From NCBI GenBank assembly GCA_963804045.1, contig CAWDOR010000021.1, forward strand, positions 71,407-135,406: a stretch of 64,000 bases of DNA. The letters run 5' to 3'. The translations under genes and the position numbers were made by a program. Positions within the stretch are counted from its first letter, which is position 1, and every line of letters begins with the position of its first letter. This DNA comes from Rhodoblastus sp963804045. GTDB taxonomy: Bacteria; Pseudomonadota; Alphaproteobacteria; Rhizobiales; Beijerinckiaceae. The notes below the pieces were generated by a model, which had not been told where the DNA came from, did no database searches, and saw only the letters and a program-made list of their open reading frames with translations. This document shows positions 26,804 to 35,205 of the stretch, one piece after another.

Positions 26804-27079
26804 ATGCTGTTTCGACTGAATCTTGCGTTAATCCTGGCTGTTCTCGTCAGCCTGGCGCTGCTGCCCAGGCCGGGGGCGCCTTCAGTCATTGTCATACCGC
26901 GCCCCTTCGGCGCCGACGCCGCCGCAATCGTCGCGCAAGCTCAGGGTGTTGTGCTGCGCAGCGGACATGGAGGCGCGATTCTCGCCCATGGCGACGACCC
27001 GCATTTCGTCGCCGGCCTCTATGCCAATGGCGCGCTGATCGTTCTGGACGGCGGGTTTCTTGAGGGATGTGCGCCGTAA
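26804..27079 (+). CDS. small membrane-anchored hypothetical protein
   Basis: 91 residues. An N-terminal hydrophobic segment (LNLALILAVLVSLALLP), probably an uncleaved anchor, precedes a short soluble part with SVIVIPRPFGADAAAIV and ILAHGDDPHFVAGLYANGAL. No family recognised; it looks like the short conserved Rhizobiales orphans with one anchor. It ends 18 bp before the chemoreceptor, so the two are likely co-transcribed. Confidence 0.55.
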   Translation: MLFRLNLALILAVLVSLALLPRPGAPSVIVIPRPFGADAAAIVAQAQGVVLRSGHGGAILAHGDDPHFVAGLYANGALIVLDGGFLEGCAP

Positions 27080-27097
27080 AGCGGCGCTGGAGGTCAA

Positions 27098-28552
27098 ATG
27101 AATAATCTGGACCGTCTGCGCGCCGGCTTCGCCCCGGCGATGATTGGCGTCATCGCCTTCTCCGCGGCTCTGGTGGTTCTGGCCGCCCTGCTGCTGATGG
27201 ACGGCGGCTGGGTTTTGGCTGTAGCCTCCCTGGCGGTCGCCGGTGGCTCCGCAGCCATGTGGCGCGCCGATCCCACCGGCGCATCGACGCGCATCGTGAC
27301 TTCGGCGGCGCTCGCCGCGCAGGTGGCCATGCTGGTCTACGCCTTCGCCGGCCACGCCTTCCAGATCGACATGCACATGTATTTCTTCGCCGCCCTGGCC
27401 ATTTCCGCCGGCTGGGTCGACGAAAAGGCGGTGCTCGCCAATGCCGCGACGGTCGCCCTGCATCACATCGTTCTCAATTTCCTCCTGCCCTTTGCGGTCT
27501 TCCCCGAAACCGCCTCCGACCTGCCGCGCCTGGCGATTCACGCGGTGATTCTGGTCGCCCAGGCCATAGCGCTGTGCTGGCTCGCGCTCCGCCTCCAGCA
27601 GGCGTTCGACGTCGCGGACAAGGCGCGCGCCAAGGCCGAGGAAGCCAGCCGCGCCGCCTCGGAACTGGCGGCCAGCCAGAGCCGGCGCGCCGAAGACGAG
27701 AGCGGGCGTCGCGGCGACATCCAGCGGGCGGTCGCCGGCTTCCGCAATGAAGTCGCCAGCCTGATCGACGCGTTGCGCGATCAGGCGCGGCAAATGGCGA
27801 AAAACACCAATTCGCTCAACGCGCTCTCCGCCTCCGCCGCCCAGGACGCGGCCCAGGCCGCTGAAAACGCCTCGGATTCCTCCGGCTCGATTGGCGCGGT
27901 CGCCGCCGCGACCGAGCAATTGTCCCAGTCGGTTTCGGAAATTCACGGCCAGATCGGCGGCATGAAAGCGATCATCGACAAGGTGCATGAGGCGGCGGGC
28001 GCCGCGCAATCCAATGTCGGCGACTTGATGGAAGAGGCGAACCGCATTTCCGACGTGGTGACCATCATTCAGGACATCGCTGGCCAGACCAATCTTCTGG
28101 CGCTCAACGCGACGATCGAGGCGGCCCGAGCCGGCGATATGGGCAAGGGTTTTGCCGTCGTCGCCGGCGAAGTGAAGGTTCTCGCCGATCAGACCGCCAA
28201 GGCCACCAGCGATATTTCCAGCCGCATCGCCGCGATCAGCGCCTCGACGCGCTCGACCGTCGGCGCCATGGAGGACATCGCCCGCAATATTGACGACGCC
28301 GCCCAATATGCCGGGGCCATCGTCTCCTCCATCGATCAGCAGCGCGTCGCCACCAGCGAAATCGCCTCCAACGTCTCGCAAGTCGCCGGCTCCACCCGCA
28401 AGGCCGCCGAAATGTCCCGACGTTCAAGCGAGACGGCGCGCTCCACCGATCAATCCTCGACGAGCGCCGTCCAGGCCGCCAACAGCGTCGAATCCGCCGC
28501 CGACGGTCTGGCGAAAACCATCGAATCCTTCTTGCGTGGGCTGGCGGCCTGA
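27098..28552 (+). CDS. methyl-accepting chemotaxis protein with polytopic membrane sensor
   Basis: 484 residues. The N-terminal part has about six membrane helices with conserved polar residues in the membrane (IDMHMYFFAALAIS, ALHHIVLNFLLPFAVFP), rather than a periplasmic sensor loop and HAMP domain. A coiled-coil signalling domain follows from about 215, with the hairpin tip IIQDIAGQTNLLALNATIEA near 327-346. No che or motility gene lies in the window, so its array partners are elsewhere. ATG 27098 after GGAGG. Confidence 0.9.
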   Translation: MNNLDRLRAGFAPAMIGVIAFSAALVVLAALLLMDGGWVLAVASLAVAGGSAAMWRADPTGASTRIVTSAALAAQVAMLVYAFAGHAFQIDMHMYFFAALAISAGWVDEKAVLANAATVALHHIVLNFLLPFAVFPETASDLPRLAIHAVILVAQAIALCWLALRLQQAFDVADKARAKAEEASRAASELAASQSRRAEDESGRRGDIQRAVAGFRNEVASLIDALRDQARQMAKNTNSLNALSASAAQDAAQAAENASDSSGSIGAVAAATEQLSQSVSEIHGQIGGMKAIIDKVHEAAGAAQSNVGDLMEEANRISDVVTIIQDIAGQTNLLALNATIEAARAGDMGKGFAVVAGEVKVLADQTAKATSDISSRIAAISASTRSTVGAMEDIARNIDDAAQYAGAIVSSIDQQRVATSEIASNVSQVAGSTRKAAEMSRRSSETARSTDQSSTSAVQAANSVESAADGLAKTIESFLRGLAA

Positions 28553-28557
28553 GCCGT

Positions 28558-28908
28558 TTACATCGCCGTCGCCCTGGGGATATTGGTCGGGTCGAGCACG
28601 CCATAGGGCGATGCCGGCGGTTCGGCAGGCTCGACCGGCGGGGGGGCCGGCGGCGCAGGCGGCGCCGTGGCGACTTCGGGCGCGGGTTGGGACGCGGGTT
28701 GGGGCGCGGGTTGGCGCGCCTCAGCCGCCGGCTTCGGCTTGACCGCACCATGGACAATGCCCAATTTGACCGCCTCCGCCCTGTCCATGCAGACATGTTT
28801 GGAAACGCGGAAGATTTGGCCCGTCGGACAGGGCGCCGCCGGAGCCGCTGAAGCCGCGCCATAAAGCGCCAGAACGGCGGAAGGCAAGAGAAGCCGCATC
28901 TTGTTCAT
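28558..28908 (-). CDS. exported Pro/Ala-rich hypothetical protein
   Basis: 116 residues. Signal peptide MNKMRLLLPSAVLALYGAAS, then a short Cys-containing segment (CPTGQIFRVSKHVCMDRAEAV) and a Pro/Ala-rich tail with repeated QPAPQPASQPAPE, ending SPYGVLDPTNIPR. The tail is encoded by a 12-bp tandem repeat at 28678-28713. The two cysteines could form a disulfide. No family recognised; convergent with the chemoreceptor, six bases apart. Confidence 0.55.
   Translation of the reverse strand: MNKMRLLLPSAVLALYGAASAAPAAPCPTGQIFRVSKHVCMDRAEAVKLGIVHGAVKPKPAAEARQPAPQPASQPAPEVATAPPAPPAPPPVEPAEPPASPYGVLDPTNIPRATAM
28678..28713. repeat. 12-bp in-frame tandem repeat, three units
   Basis: Three 12-bp units starting at 28678, 28690 and 28702 (GGGCGCGGGTTG, with GGACGCGGGTTG in the middle) encode the QPAP/QPAS steps of the exported Pro-rich protein. 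The period is a multiple of three, so copy changes keep the frame. Confidence 0.7.
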
Positions 28909-29037
28909 GCCGCTGTCGTAATCGGCGATTGCGGCATTGATTCAGCCAAATTGCGGCAGGCCAGCCCGCCCACTCTTGCCTTTTGCGCCCGCGCGCCCCA
29001 TAGCCAGACAAAATTTCTCCAGAACGGGCCATGGACC

Positions 29038-30135
29038 ATGGGTTTCAAATGCGGCATCGTCGGCCTGCCGAACGTTGGCAAATCGACGCTTTTCAACGCT
29101 CTGACGCAGACGGCGGCGGCTCAGGCCGCCAATTATCCCTTCTGCACCATCGAGCCCAATGTCGGCGACGTCGCCGTGCCCGACCCGCGCCTCGAGGTCC
29201 TGACCAGGATCGCCGGCTCCAAGGAAATCATCCCGACGCGCCTGACCTTCGTCGATATCGCCGGCCTGGTGCGCGGCGCCTCCAAGGGCGAGGGCCTCGG
29301 CAACCAGTTCCTGGCCAATATCCGCGAATGCGACGCCATCGCCCATGTGGTGCGCTGTTTCGTCGATGGCGACATCACCCATGTCGATGGCGAGGTCGAT
29401 CCCATCCGCGACATTGACACGATCGAGACCGAGCTGATGCTGGCCGATCTCGACTCGCTGGAAAAGCGCGTCGGCAATCTCGAGAAAAAAGCCAAGGGCG
29501 GCGACAAGGACTCCAAGGAACAGCTCGATCTGGTCAACCGCTGCCTCGTGCTGCTGCGCGAAGGCAAGCCGGCGCGCCTGGTCGAGCGGGCGCCCGAGGA
29601 GCGCAAGAGCTTCGCCATGCTCGGCCTGCTGTCCTCCAAGCCCGTCCTTTACGTCTGCAATGTCGAGGAAGCCTCCGCCGACAAGGGCAATGAATATTCG
29701 CAACGGGTTTTCGCCCGCGCCGCCGAGGAAGGCGAAGTCGCCGTGGTGGTTTCCGCCCAGATCGAGAGCGAAATCGCGGTCATGCCCGCCGCCGAGCAGA
29801 AGGATTTCCTCGAGGCCGTGGGCCTCGAGGAGCCCGGCCTCAACCGCGTGATCCGCGCCGGCTATGGCCTGCTGCATCTGATCACCTATTTCACCGTCGG
29901 CCCCAAGGAGGCCCGCGCCTGGACCATCGAAAAGGGCACCAAGGGTCCGGCGGCGGCGGGCGTGATCCACTCCGATTTCGAAAAAGGCTTTATTCGCGCC
30001 GAAACCATCGCCTATGAGGATTATGTCGCGCATAAGGGCGAGGCGGGCGCCCGCGAGGCCGGCAAGTTCCGGCTGGAAGGCAAGGACTATGTCGTCGCCG
30101 ACGGCGACGTGCTGCATTTCCGCTTCGCCAATTAA
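29038..30135 (+). CDS. ychF: redox-regulated ATPase/GTPase YchF
   Basis: 365 residues, the normal Obg-family YchF length. G1 is GLPNVGKST (9-17), G3 is DIAGLVRGASKGEG, and the usual NKxD is replaced by NVEE, the YchF trait linked to ATP preference. The C-terminal TGS domain ends DGDVLHFRFAN. It binds the ribosome and acts in stress responses. ATG 29038 gives the conserved MGFKCGIVGLP start. Its stop overlaps the convergent rsmE stop by 4 bp. Confidence 0.96.
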   Translation: MGFKCGIVGLPNVGKSTLFNALTQTAAAQAANYPFCTIEPNVGDVAVPDPRLEVLTRIAGSKEIIPTRLTFVDIAGLVRGASKGEGLGNQFLANIRECDAIAHVVRCFVDGDITHVDGEVDPIRDIDTIETELMLADLDSLEKRVGNLEKKAKGGDKDSKEQLDLVNRCLVLLREGKPARLVERAPEERKSFAMLGLLSSKPVLYVCNVEEASADKGNEYSQRVFARAAEEGEVAVVVSAQIESEIAVMPAAEQKDFLEAVGLEEPGLNRVIRAGYGLLHLITYFTVGPKEARAWTIEKGTKGPAAAGVIHSDFEKGFIRAETIAYEDYVAHKGEAGAREAGKFRLEGKDYVVADGDVLHFRFAN

Positions 30136-30881
30136 ACCCCGCGAAAATCGCCTAAAGCCGCCTGAACCAGCGCCAGCGCCGCCACGGCCGCCGTGTCGGC
30201 GCGCAGCACGCGCGGCCCCAGCGATATCAGCGCGACCGGCTTGATGTCGCGCAAGCGTGCGCGCTCAGCCTCATCGAAACCGCCTTCCGGGCCGATCAGC
30301 ACCGCGAATTTCTGGAAATCCGCGCCGGCTTCGCGCAGGGCGGCGACGGGATCGGCGACGTCCGCCGCCTCGTCGCAGAAAATCAGCAGCCGATCCGCTG
30401 GCCAGCCATCCAGAACCTTTTCCAGCTTTTCCTCGGGCATTATTTCAGCCAGCGCAATAATCCCGCATTGTTCGGCGGCTTCTATGGCGTTGGCGCGCAG
30501 CCTGTCGAGATTGATCCGGCTGGCCTGGGTGCGCCGCGTCAGCACCGGGCGCAGCCGCCGCGCGCCCATTTCCACCGCTTTTTGCGCCATATAATCGAGC
30601 CGCGCGTGTTTCAGCGGCGCGAAGAGATAATCGAGATCGGGCAGACTGTCCTGCGGCCGGGTCTGGCTCTCGACGCTCAGCGCCGCCGATTTTTTCCCCG
30701 CCTGCACGGCGGCGCGCCATTCGCCGTCGCGGCCGTTGAACGCCAGCAGCCGCGCGCCGTCGGAAAGGCGCAAGACATTGAGCAGATAATTGGCCTGTTC
30801 GCGGCTGAGTTCGACTCGCGCGCCTTCGGACAGCGGCGCATCGACATGAAGGCGGCAGGAGGTGAAATCGAGGCGGGTCAT
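30132..30881 (-). CDS. rsmE: 16S rRNA (uracil-1498 N3)-methyltransferase
   Basis: 249 residues. N-terminal PUA-like domain and C-terminal SPOUT knot with FAVLIGPEGGFDEAE and SLGPRVLRADTAAVAAL, the RsmE SAM-binding signatures; QKAVEMGARRLRPVLTRRT is also typical. It methylates U1498 in the ribosomal decoding centre. The ATG overlaps the stop of the DsbD-N-like gene, so the two form an operon. Confidence 0.95.
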   Translation of the reverse strand: MTRLDFTSCRLHVDAPLSEGARVELSREQANYLLNVLRLSDGARLLAFNGRDGEWRAAVQAGKKSAALSVESQTRPQDSLPDLDYLFAPLKHARLDYMAQKAVEMGARRLRPVLTRRTQASRINLDRLRANAIEAAEQCGIIALAEIMPEEKLEKVLDGWPADRLLIFCDEAADVADPVAALREAGADFQKFAVLIGPEGGFDEAERARLRDIKPVALISLGPRVLRADTAAVAALALVQAALGDFRGV

Positions 30882-31648
30882 TTCAGGCTCAAAAGAAAGT
30901 CCAGGGGATGCTCGCCGGTCAGGGTCAGGCGCAGCGGCTTTTCCGGCAAGTCCTGCTTGGCCGGATGTTCGGCCAACGTCAGCTCAAAACCCTCGCCGTC
31001 GCGACGGCTCTCGACAAAAAAACCTTCGGGCGCTTCGACCAGCAGATCGGCGCCCGGCGCCGCCAGAGACAGCCGCCAGAGTTTCTTGCCGTCGCGCGCC
31101 GGCGCCGGCGCAAGCCGCGCGAATTTTTCGGTCTCGGCGGCGTCGAGCCGGCGCGGGATTTTGGCCAAGGCCTCGGCGAAACCCGGCGCAGCCGAACCGG
31201 CGGCGGGCAGGTCGAGCTTCAGCGTTTCATGAATCGGCAGGCAAAGTTTTTCGCAGACGGCGTAATCGACGCTCAGCGCCAGGCCGATGGGCTTGGACGG
31301 ATCCTTGGCGGTCAGGCGCAGCGGCAGGATGACGTCATGCGTATAGCCGAACACCTGCGCGCCCGCCTCCTCCAGGCGTTGTGGCTGGGGAAACAGCGCT
31401 TCGGCGCCGGCGAGATTTTGCGACGCGGAAAAATCGAATGTCGGGGCGACGCCAGCCTCGCCGGGATCGCGCCAATAGGTCATGGCGCCAGCCGAAAGTT
31501 CGATGCGCAGCCCGGCGAAACGCGCCCCCTGCGCCTCGCCGCCGTCGATCAGCTCGGCCTTGGCCGAAGGCGCTGCCGCCGCAGGCGCCGAACACAAGAG
31601 GCAGCTAAGAAACAAGATGATTTTGGGGGCTTTTATTTGCGCGGCCAT
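30878..31648 (-). CDS. periplasmic DsbD N-terminal-domain-like protein
   Basis: 256 residues. Signal peptide (IILFLSCLLCSAPAAAAPS), then an immunoglobulin-like DsbD-alpha domain containing VDYAVCEKLCLPIHETLKL, where two cysteines spaced C-x3-C match the reactive pair of DsbD-N. The membrane and thioredoxin-like domains of full DsbD are absent, so it must rely on a separate membrane electron donor (CcdA/ScsB type). Related single-domain proteins work in thiol relay for cytochrome c maturation or copper resistance. Operon with rsmE; divergent from yqgE. Confidence 0.8.
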   Translation of the reverse strand: MAAQIKAPKIILFLSCLLCSAPAAAAPSAKAELIDGGEAQGARFAGLRIELSAGAMTYWRDPGEAGVAPTFDFSASQNLAGAEALFPQPQRLEEAGAQVFGYTHDVILPLRLTAKDPSKPIGLALSVDYAVCEKLCLPIHETLKLDLPAAGSAAPGFAEALAKIPRRLDAAETEKFARLAPAPARDGKKLWRLSLAAPGADLLVEAPEGFFVESRRDGEGFELTLAEHPAKQDLPEKPLRLTLTGEHPLDFLLSLK

Positions 31649-31670
31649 CCTTTAGCATATCCACGGGCGC

Positions 31671-31764
31671 AGAAGCCGCCAGGCGGCTCTTGAATTGACA
31701 GGAAGAGCCGCGAGGCGGCTCTTGAATCTACGGAAAGAGCCGAGAGGCGGCTCAGGGATTGAAC
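31671..31764. repeat. three tandem 31-bp hairpin repeats upstream of yqgE
   Basis: Three consecutive units of about 31 bp, each with a dyad: AGCCGCC/GGCGGCT at 31674-31688, AGAGCCGC/GCGGCTCT at about 31704-31722, and GAGCCG/CGGCTC at about 31736-31752. The spacer CTTGAAT is shared by the first two. The array fills the space between the divergent DsbD-N-like and yqgE genes, and its third unit reaches the yqgE ribosome site. Confidence 0.75.
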
Positions 31765-31766
31765 AA

Positions 31767-32363
31767 GTGACTGGAACGGGCGGCAAATCTTTTCTCGACG
31801 GACAGTGCCTGGTGGCCATGCCCAGCCTGCAGGACCAGTTTTTCGCCCGCGCCGTGGTCTATATTTGCGCCCATTCCGACGAAGGCGCCATGGGGCTCAT
31901 CCTCAATCATCCCTCGCCCGGCGTCAATTTTGTTGATCTGTTGCTGCAGCTCAAGGTCATCGACAAGCCCGGCCATTCAAAGCTCCCGCCCGAACGCGAG
32001 GTGATGCGCGTGCTCAATGGCGGGCCGGTGGAGACCACGCGCGGCTTCGTCCTGCATTCCGCCGATTATTCCGGCGGAGAAGCCACGCTGCGCATCGACG
32101 AACACATCCGGCTGACGGCGACGCTCGACATTTTGCGCGCCATGGCGGCGAACCGGGGGCCGCGCGACGCGGTGCTGGCGCTGGGCTATTCCGGCTGGTC
32201 GGCGGGACAATTGGAGCAGGAAATCCTCGCCAATAGCTGGATGATCTGCCCGGCCGACGATTTTCTGCTGTTCGCCCCCGATCACGAAGCGAAATATGAA
32301 CGCGCCCTGCATGCGATCGGCGTCAATCTGGCGTTTCTGTCGGATCAGGCCGGACACGCCTGA
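31767..32363 (+). CDS. YqgE/AlgH family protein (UPF0301)
   Basis: 198 residues. Family hallmarks: FLDGQCLVAMPSLQDQFFARAVVYICAHS (split), GAMGLILNHPSP, VLNGGPVETTRGFVLHS, and GYSGWSAGQLEQEI. Function poorly known; AlgH-type proteins are linked to envelope regulation. GTG 31767, following AGGGAT, is the likely start. The open frame upstream (from 31695) only translates the hairpin repeats. Convergent with the hydroxybutyryl-CoA dehydrogenase gene, four bases apart. Confidence 0.88.
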   Translation: MTGTGGKSFLDGQCLVAMPSLQDQFFARAVVYICAHSDEGAMGLILNHPSPGVNFVDLLLQLKVIDKPGHSKLPPEREVMRVLNGGPVETTRGFVLHSADYSGGEATLRIDEHIRLTATLDILRAMAANRGPRDAVLALGYSGWSAGQLEQEILANSWMICPADDFLLFAPDHEAKYERALHAIGVNLAFLSDQAGHA

Positions 32364-32367
32364 AACT

Positions 32368-33249
32368 TCAGCGGGTTGGAACCGGCGCGCCGCTGCGATA
32401 GTCGTAGAAACCGCGCTGGGTCTTGCGGCCGAGCCAGCCGGCCTCGACATATTTCACCAGCAGCGGACAGGGGCGATATTTGGAATCGGCCAACCCCTCA
32501 TGCAGCACCTGCATGATCGACAGGCACGTGTCCAACCCAATGAAATCCGCCAGTTGCAGCGGACCCATGGGATGATTGGCGCCCAGCCGCATCGCCGTGT
32601 CGATGGCGTCCACCGAGCCCACGCCCTCGTATAGCGTGTAAATCGCCTCATTGATCATCGGCAGCAGGATGCGGTTGACGATAAAGGCCGGGAAATCCTC
32701 CGACAGCGTCACCGTCTTGTGCAGCTTCTCGATATAGACCTTGGCCGCGGCGAAAGTGGAATCCTCGGTGGCTATGCCGCGGATCAACTCGACCAGCTGC
32801 ATTTTCGGCACGGGATTCATGAAGTGAATGCCAATGAAGCGTGTCGGGCGGTCGGTCGCCGAACCCAGCCGGGTGATGGAAATCGACGACGTATTGGTGG
32901 CGACAATCGCCTCCGGCTTCAAATGGCTGCAAAGATCGGTAAAAATCTTGCGCTTGACGTCTTCGTTCTCGGAAGCCGCCTCCATGACCAGATCGGCCTC
33001 GGCGAGGTCGGCATAGCCTGGCGCCGGCTTGATGCGGGCGAGCGTCGCCTCGCGTTCCTGCGCGGTCATGCCGCCACGTTCGACCACGCGGCCGAGATTG
33101 GCGGCGATGCGGGCGATCCCCGCCTCGATCCTCTCGGGGGTGACGTCATTGAGCAGAATTTCGAAACCGGAAGACGCGCTCACCTGCGTGATGCCGCAGC
33201 CCATTTGGCCCGCGCCGACGACGCCGATTTTCTGAATCTCGAAACTCAT
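32368..33249 (-). CDS. 3-hydroxybutyryl-CoA dehydrogenase
   Basis: 293 residues. Rossmann start IGVVGAGQMGCGI (8-20), substrate/catalytic region IGIHFMNPVPKMQLVELI with the His-Glu pair, and ending RGFYDY. It oxidises (S)-3-hydroxyacyl-CoA with NAD. Position downstream of etfBA and the adenosyltransferase is the conserved Rhizobiales order. Likely roles are butyryl/crotonyl-CoA metabolism, PHB-linked carbon flow or the ethylmalonyl-CoA route. ATG 33249; the upstream extension is not needed. Confidence 0.93.
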   Translation of the reverse strand: MSFEIQKIGVVGAGQMGCGITQVSASSGFEILLNDVTPERIEAGIARIAANLGRVVERGGMTAQEREATLARIKPAPGYADLAEADLVMEAASENEDVKRKIFTDLCSHLKPEAIVATNTSSISITRLGSATDRPTRFIGIHFMNPVPKMQLVELIRGIATEDSTFAAAKVYIEKLHKTVTLSEDFPAFIVNRILLPMINEAIYTLYEGVGSVDAIDTAMRLGANHPMGPLQLADFIGLDTCLSIMQVLHEGLADSKYRPCPLLVKYVEAGWLGRKTQRGFYDYRSGAPVPTR

Positions 33250-33357
33250 GATGACTTCCCGGGGCATTTCCGACCGGCGGCGATCATAGGGCTTAATCGC
33301 CGCCAGTCCAGTTGGTCTAGAGTTCGACTACTGTTTTGCAAAAACCTGGTCGGATCC

Positions 33358-34299
33358 TCAACGGCCGATTTTGGCCAATTCGTCCTTGAGTTCGGGCAGG
33401 GCGGCATAGAGGTCCGCGACCAGTCCGTAATCGGCGACCTGGAAGATCGGGGCCTCCTCGTCCTTGTTGATGGCGACGATCACCTTGGAGTCCTTCATGC
33501 CCGCCAGATGCTGGATCGCCCCGGAGATGCCCACGGCGATGTAAAGCTCCGGCGCCACCACCTTGCCGGTCTGGCCCACCTGCCAGTCGTTGGGCGCGTA
33601 ACCCGCGTCCACCGCCGCGCGCGACGCGCCCATGGCCGCGCCCAGTCTGTCGGCCACCGGCTCGATATAGGTCTTGAAATTTTCCGAGTTCTGCATGGCG
33701 CGGCCCCCGGAAATGATGATCTTAGCGGAGGTCAGCTCCGGACGGTCGGACACCGCCAGCGCCTCGCTCTTGAAGGTGGAAACGCCCGTCTCCGCCGGCG
33801 CCGCCACCGCCTCGATGGCCGCCGAACCGCCTTCACCCGTCGCGGCGAAGGTCGAGGTGCGCACCGTGATCACCTTTTTCGCATCGGTCGCCTGCACCGT
33901 CTGGATGGCGTTGCCGGCATAGATCGGCCGCTCGAACGTGTCGGGCGAGATCACTTTGGAGATTTCCGAGATCTGGGCCACATCGAGCAGCGCCGCGACG
34001 CGCGGCAGCACGTTCTTGCCGTTGGAGGTCGCCGGGGCGACAATGGCGTCATAGCCGGGCGCCAGCGCCACGATCAGATCGGCCAGAGGCTCGGCCAGAC
34101 CATGCTTGAAGCTGTCGCTCGAAGCCGTCAGCACCTTGTCCACGCCCGCCAGTTTCGCCGCCGCTTGCGCGGCCTCATCCGAGCCGCCGGCGATCAGAAT
34201 ATGCACCGGCGCGCCCAGAGCGCTCGCCGCGGTCAGCGCCTTGGCGGTGGCGTCGTTCAGCTTGGCCCCATGCACTTCGGCCAAAAGAAGAGTCGTCAT
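33358..34299 (-). CDS. etfA: electron transfer flavoprotein alpha subunit
   Basis: 313 residues. The C-terminal FAD-binding part has GQTGKVVAPELYIAVGISGA and INKDEEAPIFQVADYG, the ETF-alpha signature. With EtfB it carries electrons from acyl-CoA and other dehydrogenases to ETF-ubiquinone oxidoreductase. Its ATG overlaps the etfB stop (TGATG). Confidence 0.96.
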   Translation of the reverse strand: MTTLLLAEVHGAKLNDATAKALTAASALGAPVHILIAGGSDEAAQAAAKLAGVDKVLTASSDSFKHGLAEPLADLIVALAPGYDAIVAPATSNGKNVLPRVAALLDVAQISEISKVISPDTFERPIYAGNAIQTVQATDAKKVITVRTSTFAATGEGGSAAIEAVAAPAETGVSTFKSEALAVSDRPELTSAKIIISGGRAMQNSENFKTYIEPVADRLGAAMGASRAAVDAGYAPNDWQVGQTGKVVAPELYIAVGISGAIQHLAGMKDSKVIVAINKDEEAPIFQVADYGLVADLYAALPELKDELAKIGR

Positions 34300-35048
34300 C
34301 AGATCACCCCGGCTTCGTCTTTGAGTTTCGCCACGAGTTCGGCCACCGAACCCACCTTGACGCCCGCCTTGCGCGACGCCGGCTCCGAGGTCTTCACCAC
34401 TTTCAGACGCGGAGTCACGTCAACCCCATAATCTGCGGGGGTCTTCTCGGCGATGGGCTTCTTCTTCGCCTTCATGATGTTGGGCAGCGAGGCGTAGCGC
34501 GGCTCGTTGAGACGCAGGTCGGTGGTCACCACCGCCGGGGTTTTCAGCGTCACCGTCTGCAAGCCGCCATCGACTTCGCGGGTCACGTCCACGGTCCCCT
34601 CGGCCAGCTCGACCTTCGAAGCAAAAGTGCCCTGGCCCCAGCCCAGCAGCGCCGCCAGCATCTGTCCGGTCTGGTTGCTGTCGTCGTCGATCGCCTGCTT
34701 GCCCAGAATGACCAGGCCCGGCTGTTCCTCCAGCGCGATGGCCTTCAAGATCTTGGCGACCGCCAGCGGCTCGACGGTCTCGTCGGTCTTGACGAGAATG
34801 CCGCGATCCGCGCCCATCGCCAGCCCGGTGCGCAGGGTTTCGGTCGCCTGCTGCGGTCCGATGGAGACCACCACCACTTCCGAAGCCTTGCCGGCTTCCT
34901 TCAGCCGCAGCGCCTCTTCCACGGCGATCTCGTCGAACGGGTTCATCGACATCTTGACATTGGCCAGCTCAACGCCGGTCCCGTCCGTCTTCACACGTAT
35001 CTTCACGTTGTAATCGACAACCCGTTTCACGGGCACGAGAAGTTTCAT
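34299..35048 (-). CDS. etfB: electron transfer flavoprotein beta subunit
   Basis: 249 residues. Conserved MKLLVPVKRVVDYNVKIRV start, NPFDEIAVEEALRLKE, the AMP-site region DRGILVKTD, and the recognition loop PRYASLPNIMKAKKKPI. It is a soluble partner of EtfA. A 157-bp leader separates it from the adenosyltransferase gene upstream, so it may have its own promoter. Confidence 0.96.
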   Translation of the reverse strand: MKLLVPVKRVVDYNVKIRVKTDGTGVELANVKMSMNPFDEIAVEEALRLKEAGKASEVVVVSIGPQQATETLRTGLAMGADRGILVKTDETVEPLAVAKILKAIALEEQPGLVILGKQAIDDDSNQTGQMLAALLGWGQGTFASKVELAEGTVDVTREVDGGLQTVTLKTPAVVTTDLRLNEPRYASLPNIMKAKKKPIAEKTPADYGVDVTPRLKVVKTSEPASRKAGVKVGSVAELVAKLKDEAGVI

Positions 35049-35205
35049 CGCTTGAACCTCCGAAAGAAGGGTTTGGTTTATATGTGATCTATTCAGGGAG
35101 TCCTGATCTGTTAGTCGCCGGCGCCGGGCGAGTCAATTCCGCCTGGGCTCATGAAATAGTTCTGCTTAACAATCCGCCGCGCCGGGGCGGCGGAAGGTCG
35201 CAGGT

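Noticed and set aside
31671..31764. CRISPR-like array
   Set aside because: Units are contiguous with no spacers, only three copies, and no cas genes.
31695..31766. Upstream extension of yqgE
   Set aside because: The extra residues merely translate the hairpin repeats; family homology starts after GTG 31767.
35171..35191. GC-rich dyad between pduO-type gene and etfB as a terminator
   Set aside because: Imperfect arms and no U-tract on either strand; common by chance at this GC content.
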